Numbered from the stretch's first letter, positions 35,233 through 44,677 are shown. The stretch is 60,262 bases of DNA from Candidatus Hydrogenedentota bacterium (GCA_029565395.1 JAKQOG010000220.1:1-60262); one strand, 5' to 3'. A program made the numbers and translations. Notes: generated by a model from the letters alone, not told the origin.

Positions 35233-37260
35233 ATGGCAGCACAACGACATGCTTTATTGGATCGCGAGATTCTCCTCCAGGCAGTCCTGGACGCGTTCAA
35301 AAAATTGAACCCGTTGAAAATGATGAAAAATCCCGTGATGTTTGTCACCGAAGTGGGCGCCGTTCTTGCCACGCTGGGCCTTGTTCTTCCTACAGAAGGC
35401 GAAACGCTTCGCTTTGTGGCACAGATTGCCGCCTGGCTGTGGTTTACGGTGCTGTTTGCTAATTTTGCCGAAGCCTTGGCCGAAGGGCGGGGAAAAGCCC
35501 AGGCCAATGCGCTGCGCCGCACCCGCACGCAAACTACCGCTAATCGCCTCTGGAGCGATGGCTCCACAGACAAGGTTTCGGCTGATTTGCTGTGCAAAAA
35601 TGATTTGGTCCTGGTATCCGCCGGGGAAATTATCCCTGCGGATGGAGAAATTATCGAAGGCATTGCCACGGTCGATGAGTCTGCGATTACCGGGGAATCC
35701 GCTCCGGTGATTCGTGAAGCTGGTGGCGACCGCAGCGCGGTGACTGGGGGTACGCGCGTACTCTCCGACTGGATACGGGTTCGGGTGACCGCAAATCCCG
35801 GCGAGAGTTTTTTGGATAAAATGATCCGGCTGGTGGAAGGCGCACGGCGGCAGAAAACACCCAATGAGATCGCGTTGACGATTCTGCTCTCTGCGCTCAC
35901 CATCATTTTCCTCACCGCCATAATTACGCTGAAGTGTTTTGGATTGTACTCTGGCATTTCTTTTTCTCTAACCGTACTTGTGGCGTTGCTGGTGTGTCTG
36001 ATCCCCACCACCATTGGCGGGTTGCTGAGCGCCATCGGCATTGCGGGCATAGACCGGCTTGTGCGGAAAAACGTGCTGGCCATGAGCGGGCGCGCCGTGG
36101 AAGCCGCGGGCGATGTGGATGTCCTCTTGCTCGATAAAACCGGCACCATTACTTTGGGTAACCGCGAGGCCACTCAATTCATCCCCGCGCCAGGGGTAAC
36201 TGAACTCGAACTGGCGGATGCGGCCCAGTTGGCGTCACTGGCGGATGAGACTCCGGAAGGACGCAGCATTGTGGTTCTGGCTAAGCAGTATGGTTTACGC
36301 GGGCGGGCTTTGTCTGAAATGCCCCATGCGGAATTCATCCCGTTTACCGCGCAAACGCGAATGAGCGGGATCAACCTGGATGGACAGCAGATACGCAAAG
36401 GCGCCGCGGAGTCAGTAAGAGAATTTGTGGGCGGTGCTTTTCCGACTGAAGTGAATGATGCCATCACCGCCGTCTCGAGCGCAGGAGGAACGCCGTTGGC
36501 CGTCGCCCGGCAGGACAAAGTCTTAGGGATTGTTTATTTGAAAGATATTGTGAAAGGCGGCCTCCGGGAGCGCTTTGATCGATTTCGCGCCATGGGCATC
36601 AAGACAGTCATGATTACCGGCGATAACCGCTTGACCGCCGCGGCGATTGCAACAGAAGCCGGAGTAGATGACTATCTGGCTGAAGCCAAACCGGAAGACA
36701 AGCTGGCGCTCATTCATCAGGAACAGACCTTGGGGCATCTGGTTGCCATGACCGGCGACGGCACCAACGACGCGCCCGCACTAGCCCAAGCCGATGTGGG
36801 CGTGGCCATGAACACAGGCACGCAGGCCGCCAAGGAAGCCGGAAACATGGTTGATCTGGATTCGAACCCAACCAAACTTATCGAGATCGTTGAGATAGGC
36901 AAACAATTGTTGATGACCCGGGGCGCGTTGACCACGTTCAGCATTTCCAACGACGTGGCCAAATATTTCGCTATAATTCCCGCGATACTTGTGAGTGCGT
37001 TTCCGGAAATTGCACCCCTCAATGTGATGCGGTTGCATTCTCCGGACAGCGCCATACTCAGTGCTGTTATTTTCAATGCGCTTGTCATCATTGTGTTAAT
37101 TCCCCTAGCCCTACAAGGCGTGAAGTTCCGGCCGTTGGGCGCTGCCGTACTTCTGCGCCGCAACCTGCTGATATTTGGTCTTGGCGGGGTAGCCGTCCCG
37201 TTTATAGGAATCAAGATGATCGATGTTTTAATTACTTTCCTTCATCTTGCTTTAGAGTAG
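35233..37260 (+). CDS. kdpB: Potassium-transporting P-type ATPase subunit B
   Basis: This 675-residue P-type ATPase (type IA) is the energising subunit. It carries the actuator motif TGES (153-156; the Ser corresponds to the regulatory serine that is phosphorylated in E. coli KdpB), the ion-site proline region CLIPTTIGG, the phosphorylation motif DKTGTITLGN (Asp 301), and the hinge MTGDGTNDAPALAQADVGVAMN. AGGAAT site upstream; 12 bases after kdpA. Confidence 0.98.
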   Translation: MAAQRHALLDREILLQAVLDAFKKLNPLKMMKNPVMFVTEVGAVLATLGLVLPTEGETLRFVAQIAAWLWFTVLFANFAEALAEGRGKAQANALRRTRTQTTANRLWSDGSTDKVSADLLCKNDLVLVSAGEIIPADGEIIEGIATVDESAITGESAPVIREAGGDRSAVTGGTRVLSDWIRVRVTANPGESFLDKMIRLVEGARRQKTPNEIALTILLSALTIIFLTAIITLKCFGLYSGISFSLTVLVALLVCLIPTTIGGLLSAIGIAGIDRLVRKNVLAMSGRAVEAAGDVDVLLLDKTGTITLGNREATQFIPAPGVTELELADAAQLASLADETPEGRSIVVLAKQYGLRGRALSEMPHAEFIPFTAQTRMSGINLDGQQIRKGAAESVREFVGGAFPTEVNDAITAVSSAGGTPLAVARQDKVLGIVYLKDIVKGGLRERFDRFRAMGIKTVMITGDNRLTAAAIATEAGVDDYLAEAKPEDKLALIHQEQTLGHLVAMTGDGTNDAPALAQADVGVAMNTGTQAAKEAGNMVDLDSNPTKLIEIVEIGKQLLMTRGALTTFSISNDVAKYFAIIPAILVSAFPEIAPLNVMRLHSPDSAILSAVIFNALVIIVLIPLALQGVKFRPLGAAVLLRRNLLIFGLGGVAVPFIGIKMIDVLITFLHLALE

Positions 37261-37263
37261 ACT

Positions 37264-37845
37264 ATGAAAAATTTCATGAAAGAAATTACGACAGGATTAA
37301 GACTCACCGCCACCCTGGTCATCCTCCTGTGCGGAATATATCCTATCGTCACTCTGGTGATAGGACAAGCCTTCTTTCCCGCGCAAGCCGATGGTTCACT
37401 ACTCATACGACACGGTGCGATAAATGGTTCGGAACTCATCGCACAATCGTTTTCCGGCCCACGGTATTTTCATCCCCGGCCTTCCTGTGCGGGAACAGGG
37501 TATGATGTCCTGCACTCGGGCGGAAGCAACCTGGGGCCCACCTCCGCTGCTTGGCTTGAAAGCGTAAAGGCAAGGGCTACCGTATATCGTCAAGAAAACG
37601 GGCTCTCCGCAGATGTGTTGATTCCCGCGGATGCCGTAACAGCATCGGGAAGTGGTTTGGATCCCGATATCAGCTTTCAAAACGCACAATTGCAGGTCTC
37701 CCGGGTCGCGCGGGCACGTGGTCTTCGTGAAGAAGTTATCTGGGCAAAAATACAGGCTGTGGCGGAAGGCCGCACCCTTTGGATTCTTGGTGAACCCCGT
37801 ATCAATGTACTGCGGTTAAACATGGACTTGGATAATCAATTATGA
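37264..37845 (+). CDS. kdpC: Potassium-transporting ATPase subunit C
   Basis: This 193-residue protein has one N-terminal membrane helix (about 12-35, LTATLVILLCGIYPIVTLVIG) and a periplasmic domain with SFSGPRYFHPRPS, GGSNLGPTS, and the C-terminal LGEPRINVLRLNMDLD. It is the KdpC chaperone-like subunit. It follows kdpB by three bases, and its stop overlaps the next gene as ATGA. Confidence 0.96.
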   Translation: MKNFMKEITTGLRLTATLVILLCGIYPIVTLVIGQAFFPAQADGSLLIRHGAINGSELIAQSFSGPRYFHPRPSCAGTGYDVLHSGGSNLGPTSAAWLESVKARATVYRQENGLSADVLIPADAVTASGSGLDPDISFQNAQLQVSRVARARGLREEVIWAKIQAVAEGRTLWILGEPRINVLRLNMDLDNQL

Positions 37846-39515
37846 ATGATCCAATAGATAACAAAGCCATCTCCTTTCTGAGAATGATACGTCAATCCCA
37901 GCGGGGCCGGCTGAAAATATATCTTGGCTACTGCGCGGGCGTCGGGAAAACATATCAAATGCTCCTTGAAGCCCGTCGTCTGAAAGAAGATGGAATCGAT
38001 GTCGTGGTGGGATATGTCGAAACGCATGCCCGTCCTGAGACCGCCCAGCTTTTGAATGGTCTTGAAATCATGCCCCGGATAAAACAGGAATACCGGGGTG
38101 TACCCCTTGAGGAAATGGATGTGGCGGCGATTCTAGCCCGGAAGCCGGAAGTCGCCCTTATTGATGAGTTGGCGCATACGAATGTTCCTGGCAGCCGGAA
38201 TCAAAAACGGTATGAAGACGTGCAGGATATTCTGGATGCAGGCATCCATGTTATCACCACATTAAATGTCCAACATCTGGAAAGCCTGTATAACACGGTG
38301 GAGAACACGCTCGGTGTCAAAGTGCGCGAGCGGTTGCCGGACATTGTGTTGCTGCAGGCGGATCAAATTGTAAACGTCGATCTCACTACGGAGGACCTGC
38401 GCCGACGCCTGGAAGGGGGAAAGATCTATCCCCTGGAGCGCATTGAAACCGCGCTAATGAATTTCTTCCGGGAATCGAACCTTGAACAACTTCGCGAGAT
38501 AACACTGCGTGAACTGGCGGCACATATTGACGCGCGCCGGAGAGATCCCAGCGAACAGGAAATAACTCTTGCGCCGGACCAAGTGATGGTGTGCCTGAGT
38601 TCGCAAGGGCCTAATAGCGAAATGTTATTGAGGTATGCCTCGCGCCTTGCGGGGAAACTGAACCGCAACTGGTATGCGCTCTATGTGCAGACACCCTCTG
38701 AAGACCCCGAAAAAGTGGATACTCAAACCCAGCAAATGCTCAGTTCCACCTTGACCCTGGCTAAGCAATTGGGGGCGATGGTGTTTACGTATAAAGGAGA
38801 AAATATCGCCGATACCATCCTTCAGTTCGCCCGTGAATATAGAGTAGGGCACATTGTGATTGGACGTCCAGGCACAACTTCTCGCTGGAAACGGATTTTG
38901 GACCGAAGAACTATTGTTGAATGCCTCATCGAAAAAGCCGAAGGGCTAACGGTCGTAGTTCTGGACACAGTCAAAGGGCTGCCGGTCATCGACAAGCGTC
39001 TGGTGGAAACAACACCCGTCAAACCGCCCCCACACGCGAATGTGCCAGCGACCATACCCAAATTGTCCACACTGCTTTCCTCAAAGCAAATCATTGTTTG
39101 GGACAAGCCAGTACTGAAAGAGGACATTCTAAATACCCTTGTGATGGTTGCATTGTGGAACTTTGATTTTCCCCAACAATTGGTAGCTTCGCAGAAGATC
39201 TGGGAACGGGAACAACAAGGCTCGACTTTCTTCAACGAAGGAGTTGCTTTCCCTCATGTGCGGCTGGATGGATTGGACCAACCCCGGTTGGCGCTGGGAA
39301 TTACACATCATGGCGTTGTGGATGTGGCAGCCCAGAAACCTATAGAAGTGGTTTTTCTAATCCTAACGCCGCTTCAACAGGCCAGCGCACAATTGCAAAT
39401 TTTAGCCCTGAGCAGCAAAGCAGGGCAAAATCGCCACCTGATTCAACAACTGAAAAAAGTAGACACACCGGAACAAGCCATGGAAGCCATCCAGGATTGG
39501 GAAGCACAGCTATAA
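37842..39515 (+). CDS. Short KdpD sensor domain with USP domain fused to a PTS EIIA (PtsN-like) domain
   Basis: This 557-residue soluble protein has no membrane helices and no kinase core. Residues about 22-230 are the KdpD N-terminal domain, with Walker A GYCAGVGKT (29-37), VVVGYVETHARPET, ALIDELAHTNVPGSRN and TTLNVQHLES. Residues about 245-375 form a universal-stress-protein fold ending in HIVIGRPGTTSRWKR. After a proline-rich linker, residues about 410-557 match PTS EIIA type 2, with FPHVRLDGL holding the likely phospho-His at 472. In E. coli, unphosphorylated EIIA(Ntr) (PtsN) binds KdpD and stimulates kdp expression; here the two are one polypeptide. It overlaps kdpC by four bases. It probably senses K+/nucleotide state and phosphorylation state and passes it to the pump or the sigma-54 two-component pair. 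Confidence 0.9.
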   Translation: MNDPIDNKAISFLRMIRQSQRGRLKIYLGYCAGVGKTYQMLLEARRLKEDGIDVVVGYVETHARPETAQLLNGLEIMPRIKQEYRGVPLEEMDVAAILARKPEVALIDELAHTNVPGSRNQKRYEDVQDILDAGIHVITTLNVQHLESLYNTVENTLGVKVRERLPDIVLLQADQIVNVDLTTEDLRRRLEGGKIYPLERIETALMNFFRESNLEQLREITLRELAAHIDARRRDPSEQEITLAPDQVMVCLSSQGPNSEMLLRYASRLAGKLNRNWYALYVQTPSEDPEKVDTQTQQMLSSTLTLAKQLGAMVFTYKGENIADTILQFAREYRVGHIVIGRPGTTSRWKRILDRRTIVECLIEKAEGLTVVVLDTVKGLPVIDKRLVETTPVKPPPHANVPATIPKLSTLLSSKQIIVWDKPVLKEDILNTLVMVALWNFDFPQQLVASQKIWEREQQGSTFFNEGVAFPHVRLDGLDQPRLALGITHHGVVDVAAQKPIEVVFLILTPLQQASAQLQILALSSKAGQNRHLIQQLKKVDTPEQAMEAIQDWEAQL

Positions 39516-39545
39516 GTGTTTGTCAATGCATTGAGGCAGGAAGCG

Positions 39546-40943
39546 CTATTTCGGCAGTTCCACGCGCAGGTGCATGCTCTTGATCTGTGTGAGGTTCAGT
39601 AATCCGTAATGCGACAGCGTAGCGCCGCGGCCGGTATCCTTCACGCCGGTCCATGGGAGGGCCGGATCAAGGTAATCGCAACGATTCATGAAAAAGGTGC
39701 CGGTTTCGATTTGTTCGCCAACACGGATAGCGCGTTGCGGGTCCATGGTCCAGATGGAGGCAGTCAGGCCATAGGGGCTATCGTTCATGAGGCGGATAGC
39801 TTCTTCGTCGCCGGATACCGGGATGATCGCGATAACGGGGCCGAAGCTTTCTTCCTGGACCAGCGAACAGTCCTGCGGCGCATCAATAACCACGGCGGGG
39901 CAGGAGAAATAGCCTTTGTTTTGTTTCCCGAATTCTTCCGGAGAAACCAACAGCTTGCCGCCCTTCTCCACGGCATCCTTCACCTGCCAAGCGAGGAATT
40001 CCGGCGCGCCCTTGGAGGCCAGCGGGCCAATGGACGTGGCGCTGTTCATGGGATCGCCCACATTGTACTTGCGCACCAGCGCGGCGTAGGCATCGACGAA
40101 ATTCCTGTAGATGGCCTTGTCCACATACACACGCTCGATGGCGCAACAGGACTGTCCGGCGTTATAGAACGCGCCATCCACGCAGTTGTCCACGGAGAAA
40201 TCGAAAGGGGCGTCCGCGCAAACATAGGCCGGGTCTTTCCCGCCCAATTCCAATCCCACGTCAATGAACCGATTCGTGGCACTCTGCACCACCTCATGTC
40301 CGCCGCGCACTGAGCCCGTGAACGATACATGATTGATACCCGGATGCTTGATGAATAAATCCGTGACATGGTGGTCCGCCACGATATCCTGGACCAGCCA
40401 TTTCGGCGCGCCCGCTTTTGCAAAGGCTTCCGTAAATGCCCTTGCGCACAGGGGGGTTTTGCTGGAGTGCTTGATGATGACCGCGTTCCCCGCGAGCACG
40501 GCCGGCGCCACCACATTGACGGCGATCAGCAGCGGATAATTCCATGCGGCGATGTCCAGCACAACACCCTTTGGTTCATGCCGGATGTAGCGCGTGAAAC
40601 AGGGCTTTTCAGGGAGATATTCGTCTTTAAGCGTCTCTTCCGCTATATCGATCATGTAGCGTGTGCGTTCCAGCATGCCATTCACTTCATTCCGGGATTG
40701 CTGGAGCGGTTTGCCCATTTGTAGCGTCAGGTCTTTTGCGATTTCATCCCGCATGCCATCAAAGACCTTCATGAACCCTTCACAGAGCGCCTTCCTTTCC
40801 GCCATAGGCGTATTTTTCCACCCGGCGAAGGCCGTGCGTGCATGCGCCACAGTGGTGTCGATTTCTTCCTCGTTCAGCATAGGCAGGGTAAAGGCCACTT
40901 CTTCGGTAAACGGATTGATTACGTTCAGTTCTTTTGCGCTCAT
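39546..40943 (-). CDS. NAD(P)-dependent aldehyde dehydrogenase
   Basis: This 465-residue ALDH superfamily protein has cofactor segment DIAAWNYPLL, SFTGSVRGG, base Glu in LELGGKDPAYV and catalytic Cys in NAGQSCCAIERVYV, then EESFGPVIAI. It is slightly shorter than most ALDHs. It is divergently transcribed from an S1P-lyase-like gene 107 bases away, which suggests it oxidises the aldehyde that enzyme releases (for example a fatty aldehyde). Other substrates such as succinate semialdehyde or aminobutyraldehyde are possible. AGAGGA site upstream. Confidence 0.85.
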   Translation of the reverse strand: MSAKELNVINPFTEEVAFTLPMLNEEEIDTTVAHARTAFAGWKNTPMAERKALCEGFMKVFDGMRDEIAKDLTLQMGKPLQQSRNEVNGMLERTRYMIDIAEETLKDEYLPEKPCFTRYIRHEPKGVVLDIAAWNYPLLIAVNVVAPAVLAGNAVIIKHSSKTPLCARAFTEAFAKAGAPKWLVQDIVADHHVTDLFIKHPGINHVSFTGSVRGGHEVVQSATNRFIDVGLELGGKDPAYVCADAPFDFSVDNCVDGAFYNAGQSCCAIERVYVDKAIYRNFVDAYAALVRKYNVGDPMNSATSIGPLASKGAPEFLAWQVKDAVEKGGKLLVSPEEFGKQNKGYFSCPAVVIDAPQDCSLVQEESFGPVIAIIPVSGDEEAIRLMNDSPYGLTASIWTMDPQRAIRVGEQIETGTFFMNRCDYLDPALPWTGVKDTGRGATLSHYGLLNLTQIKSMHLRVELPK

Positions 40944-41050
40944 GACGTCAATATCCTCTTGAACAGGTTAGGGTGCGGCTTGCTTCATCCACGCACATAT
41001 TATAAAGTGCTGGTTGTGTGCGAACCAAATTGTCAGGAAGGAATGCCCGC

Positions 41051-42532
41051 ATGCCGAAAAAGCAGGAGAACACAGCAGCTTCCCCGAAGCCGGGGCGAAT
41101 GGATGCCATCCCCTCTCAGGGTCTGCCCAGGACGATGATTCTGGAACGCATGACCGCCCTGCAGAAAGAGGATGTGCGCTGGCGGGAAAACCGCGCGTTC
41201 AGCCTGGTGTTTCATCAATCAGACGAACACACGGAATTTTTAAAGGCAGCGCACAATTTATTTTTTGAGGGGAATGGCCTCAATCCGATGGCCTTCGCCA
41301 GTCTGCGCACCTTCGAGCACGACGTTATCCGGATGACTGCTTCCATGCTTCATGGCGGGCAGGAAGCCGTGGGCACCATGACCTCCGGGGGCACGGAAAG
41401 CATCCTGCTGGCCGTCCGCACCTACCGGGACCGTGCCCGGGCGCTTTTTCCCAAGATAAAGAAGCCAAATATCATCGTGCCCGCATCCGTGCACGTGGCA
41501 TTCGACAAGGCGGGAAAATATTTCGATGTGAAGATCATCCATGCACCCCTGTTGCCGGATGGCCGGGTCAATCCCGGGGCCGTGGAACGCCTGATCACTC
41601 CCAACACCATCGCCCTTGTGGGGTCTGCGCCGAATTACCCCAACGGCATGATCGACCCCATCCCCGAGTTGGCCTCCATCGCCTTGCATCACGGCCTTGG
41701 CCTGCATGTGGATGCCTGTATCGGCGGATTCTTCCTCCCCTGGGCGGAAAAAATCGGGTACTCCATTCCTCCCTGGGATTTTCGTGTGCCGGGCGTGACC
41801 TCCATCTCTGCTGACCTCCACAAATACGGCTATGCGGCAAAAGGCGCGTCCACCATCCTCTACCGCAACATGGACTACTTGAAGTATCAGTTCTTCGTAT
41901 TTGTGGACTGGCCGGGCGGCGTTTTTGCCTCACCCAGCCTGCCGGGCACCCGTCCCGGCGGGTCGATCTCGGCCGCGTGGGCTGGTTTGCAGGCCATGGG
42001 GGAAGACGGCTATCAACACAACGCGGAGACCGTGATGAAAACCGCCCAGCGTTTCAAGGAAGGCATCGCCGCTATTGAAGGACTGCGCGTACTGGGCAAT
42101 CCGCCGGCCGGAGTCTTCGCCTATACCACCTCGGACCACCGTCTGAATTGCTACGCCATTGCCGATTACATGACGGAGAAAGGCTGGCACATCGACCGGC
42201 AGCAACGCCCGCCGAGCATCCATCTGATGATCAATCCGGGGCATGCCCGCATTGTTGAGGACTACCTGCAGGATCTGCGAAAGGCCGTGGACCATGTGCG
42301 GTCCCATCCCGATGCGGTCCTGTCCGGCAGCGCACCGGCGTATGGCCTGATGGCCAATGCTCCCCTGCGCGGGCTCGTGTCCCAAAACATCCTCGAAATC
42401 ATGGAACATATGTACGACGCCGAGGGGGCCATGCCAGAACTCGATTCGGAGGGCGGCGGCGTCCCGAAAATAATCCTGCGCCTTATGAAACTCCGGCTGC
42501 GCCTCGGGAATGTATTCAAAAGGGGGGCATAA
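41051..42532 (+). CDS. PLP-dependent lyase/decarboxylase, sphingosine-1-phosphate lyase-like
   Basis: The product has 493 residues from the ATG at 41051, which has AGGAAGGA nine bases upstream; an in-frame GTG at 41018 is less likely. Fold-type I PLP enzyme of the group II decarboxylase family. The motif set matches S1P lyases: LFFEGNGLNPMAFASLRTFE (about 70-89), TSGGTESILLA (111-121), HVDACIGGF, the PLP-lysine SADLHKYGYAAKGAS (Lys 258) and LPGTRPGG. S1P lyase splits sphingoid-base 1-phosphate into a long-chain aldehyde and phosphoethanolamine. No N-terminal membrane anchor is seen. A TATAAA at 41001-41006 may be its -10 box. Glutamate decarboxylase is less likely given the GLNPMAF and RPGG motifs. 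Confidence 0.85.
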   Translation: MPKKQENTAASPKPGRMDAIPSQGLPRTMILERMTALQKEDVRWRENRAFSLVFHQSDEHTEFLKAAHNLFFEGNGLNPMAFASLRTFEHDVIRMTASMLHGGQEAVGTMTSGGTESILLAVRTYRDRARALFPKIKKPNIIVPASVHVAFDKAGKYFDVKIIHAPLLPDGRVNPGAVERLITPNTIALVGSAPNYPNGMIDPIPELASIALHHGLGLHVDACIGGFFLPWAEKIGYSIPPWDFRVPGVTSISADLHKYGYAAKGASTILYRNMDYLKYQFFVFVDWPGGVFASPSLPGTRPGGSISAAWAGLQAMGEDGYQHNAETVMKTAQRFKEGIAAIEGLRVLGNPPAGVFAYTTSDHRLNCYAIADYMTEKGWHIDRQQRPPSIHLMINPGHARIVEDYLQDLRKAVDHVRSHPDAVLSGSAPAYGLMANAPLRGLVSQNILEIMEHMYDAEGAMPELDSEGGGVPKIILRLMKLRLRLGNVFKRGA

Positions 42533-42646
42533 CAAAAGGCGCGCCAGCCATATGATTTTGTTCGGCACACCATGTATACTGTGCATGCGCGAACACATGC
42601 ACGACGACGGAATTCAACTGCCGCGAGAGGGTATTGTGGTGGAATA

Positions 42647-44581
42647 ATGCTGTTCCTGCCTGAAAAACGAATGATCTGTTGCACACGCGCCATTTTCCCG
42701 CTCCTGGCGATGGCGTGGGGCGGCCTAATGTTGTCCGCATACGGGCAGAGCGGCCTGATGGATAAAATCCAATCCGGATTGAACGACGTCGCCAAGGGCA
42801 TGGATTATGTAGGGCAAAAAGCAGGCGATATTCTCGGCCAGGGGCTCGGGATAGGGGAAAGTAAAACGACTCCCTTTAACGAGACCCGTAACTTCAGCGA
42901 AACTTATCCTGTCGGCCCCACGCCCATCATCTCGGTCTCCAATCAATTCGGCGAGATTCGCGTGAACACCTGGGAAGACCGCGTGGTCCAGGTAAATGCC
43001 GTAATCACGGTGGGCGCGGAATCGGCGGAAGTGGCCGCCGCGATCACACAAGGCATACAAATCCATGCAACCCATTCCGGCGACCTCGTGGAAATCCAGA
43101 CGCTCTATCCGGAAACAAAACAGGACATGGGCTATGTGGCCATGATGGTGAATTACACCATCACCATCCCCAAAACCGCCAGCCTCGTAACGGATAATTT
43201 CTTTGGCGACACCATTGCCCAGAACATCGGCGGATTACTGGCGGTGGAGGCGCAATACGGGCTGGTGGACATCAGCGATATCACGGGCAATGTGAAAGTG
43301 CGCACCCACGGGGAGTTCCCCGTGAAAGCGAAGAATCTGGCGCAGGGCGGCGTTTTTCAGCTCCACAATGCACAGGCGGAATTCAGCGGCATTTCGGGCG
43401 AACTCCAGGTGAACAATTTCCGGGGCAGCATTGTTATGGGCAATCTCGCCCCCGACGCCTATATCGATGCGGCCAGCGATGGCGGCCCCGTCCACCTCAT
43501 TTTGCCTGCGGACGCCCAGCCGGATCTTACGGCCACGGTACTCTATGGCACTTTCCATTCCGATTTGCCTTTTTCACAATCGGCGCAGGGCAACAAACTC
43601 GTGGCGCGTAGCGCATATACGGAATCCAAACAGCGTATTCTGCTCAGCGTGACTTTCGGGGACCTGCGCATCGAAGCACAAACCAAGGAAGGCGAACCAA
43701 AACCCGGCGCAGGGCCGGAAACCAAGCCCTTTAACGACGTCATATCGGCTACGGAACCCGCCCCGGAAGGAACAAGTCTTCGCATTGACGCCACCGCGGG
43801 CGATATCCGGATTGAAGGCATAGATGAGAACGAAGTCCGGGTAACCGCTACCCGCTTTGTATGGGTTCCCCTGGCCGCCAAGGCGCCCCCTGCTTTGGAA
43901 GCGCTTCAAGTGAAAATGCAGAAGACCGAGGGGAGACTCAGTTTGAGCACCGCGGCCACTGCCGATATGAAAACCCTGGAATGCTCCTCCTACCGGGTGG
44001 ATTTGGTTCTGCAGTGTCCCCGCACCTTGCTGATTGAAGTATACGCGCAAGAAGGCATGACGGCGCTCAGCGGTTTGGGCGGGGTGATTTCCGTAACCCA
44101 AAACGCGGGAGCCATCACTGCGGAGCATCTGTTAGGAGACATCAAGTTGTCCAATCAGAATGGCCCTATAACCACGACTGATTGCAGCGGATCCACCGAA
44201 GTCATGGCGCGCAACGGAACTATTACCCTGACCCGGAATTTTGCTAAAGTGAACGCGCAATGCGTCCAGGGGCGTATCATCATTGAGTCGCCGCAAAATG
44301 ACGTTTTCGTTCGCAACAACGGAGGTGACATCCGCATCCTGGCAATGGAGGGCGTAAAAGGAAATTTCGACGTGCTCGCGGAACATGGCAACCTGAGCAT
44401 GGTTCTTGCCCCGGACGCCGACGCCTCGCTTCTCGTAAAAACGGCCAACGGCTCCGTCCACAGTTCCATCCCCCTCACCGGCGGCATCACTCGAGACACC
44501 CAGGAGTTTACCGCCCATCTGAAAGAAGGGAAATATACCCTCCGGCTCGAAGCCGTTGGCGGAAACATCTATCTGGATTAA
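42647..44581 (+). CDS. Exported DUF4097-like repetitive beta-structure protein
   Basis: The product has 644 residues from the ATG at 42647 (GGTGG upstream); the frame reaches back 25 codons further. Signal peptide about 1-35 (AIFPLLAMAWGGLMLSAYGQ). The rest is a repetitive beta architecture with recurring phrases of the DUF4097/adhesin type: ISVSNQFGEIRVNTWED, GLVDISDITGNVKVRTHG, LRIDATAGDIRIEGIDENEVRV, ITAEHLLGDIKLSNQNGPITTTD, and LLVKTANGSVHSSIP. Two tandem DUF4097-like regions appear to be present (about 70-340 and 370-640). Likely periplasmic or surface. Function unknown. Confidence 0.75.
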   Translation: MLFLPEKRMICCTRAIFPLLAMAWGGLMLSAYGQSGLMDKIQSGLNDVAKGMDYVGQKAGDILGQGLGIGESKTTPFNETRNFSETYPVGPTPIISVSNQFGEIRVNTWEDRVVQVNAVITVGAESAEVAAAITQGIQIHATHSGDLVEIQTLYPETKQDMGYVAMMVNYTITIPKTASLVTDNFFGDTIAQNIGGLLAVEAQYGLVDISDITGNVKVRTHGEFPVKAKNLAQGGVFQLHNAQAEFSGISGELQVNNFRGSIVMGNLAPDAYIDAASDGGPVHLILPADAQPDLTATVLYGTFHSDLPFSQSAQGNKLVARSAYTESKQRILLSVTFGDLRIEAQTKEGEPKPGAGPETKPFNDVISATEPAPEGTSLRIDATAGDIRIEGIDENEVRVTATRFVWVPLAAKAPPALEALQVKMQKTEGRLSLSTAATADMKTLECSSYRVDLVLQCPRTLLIEVYAQEGMTALSGLGGVISVTQNAGAITAEHLLGDIKLSNQNGPITTTDCSGSTEVMARNGTITLTRNFAKVNAQCVQGRIIIESPQNDVFVRNNGGDIRILAMEGVKGNFDVLAEHGNLSMVLAPDADASLLVKTANGSVHSSIPLTGGITRDTQEFTAHLKEGKYTLRLEAVGGNIYLD

Positions 44582-44677
44582 GCACCCTCATTGATCATAG
44601 GCTGGATGATTTTACATACTTCTTTAGCCCCAACCGGCGCATTTGGTACAATAACTTGGCAACAATAGGAATAGCAC

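Noticed and set aside
37842..39515. Calling this gene a full KdpD sensor kinase
   Set aside because: No transmembrane helices, HisKA or HATPase domain is present; the C-terminus matches PTS EIIA instead.
41018..41050. GTG start for the S1P-lyase-like gene
   Set aside because: The ATG at 41051 has a strong AGGAAGGA site at proper spacing; that site lies inside the extension from the GTG.
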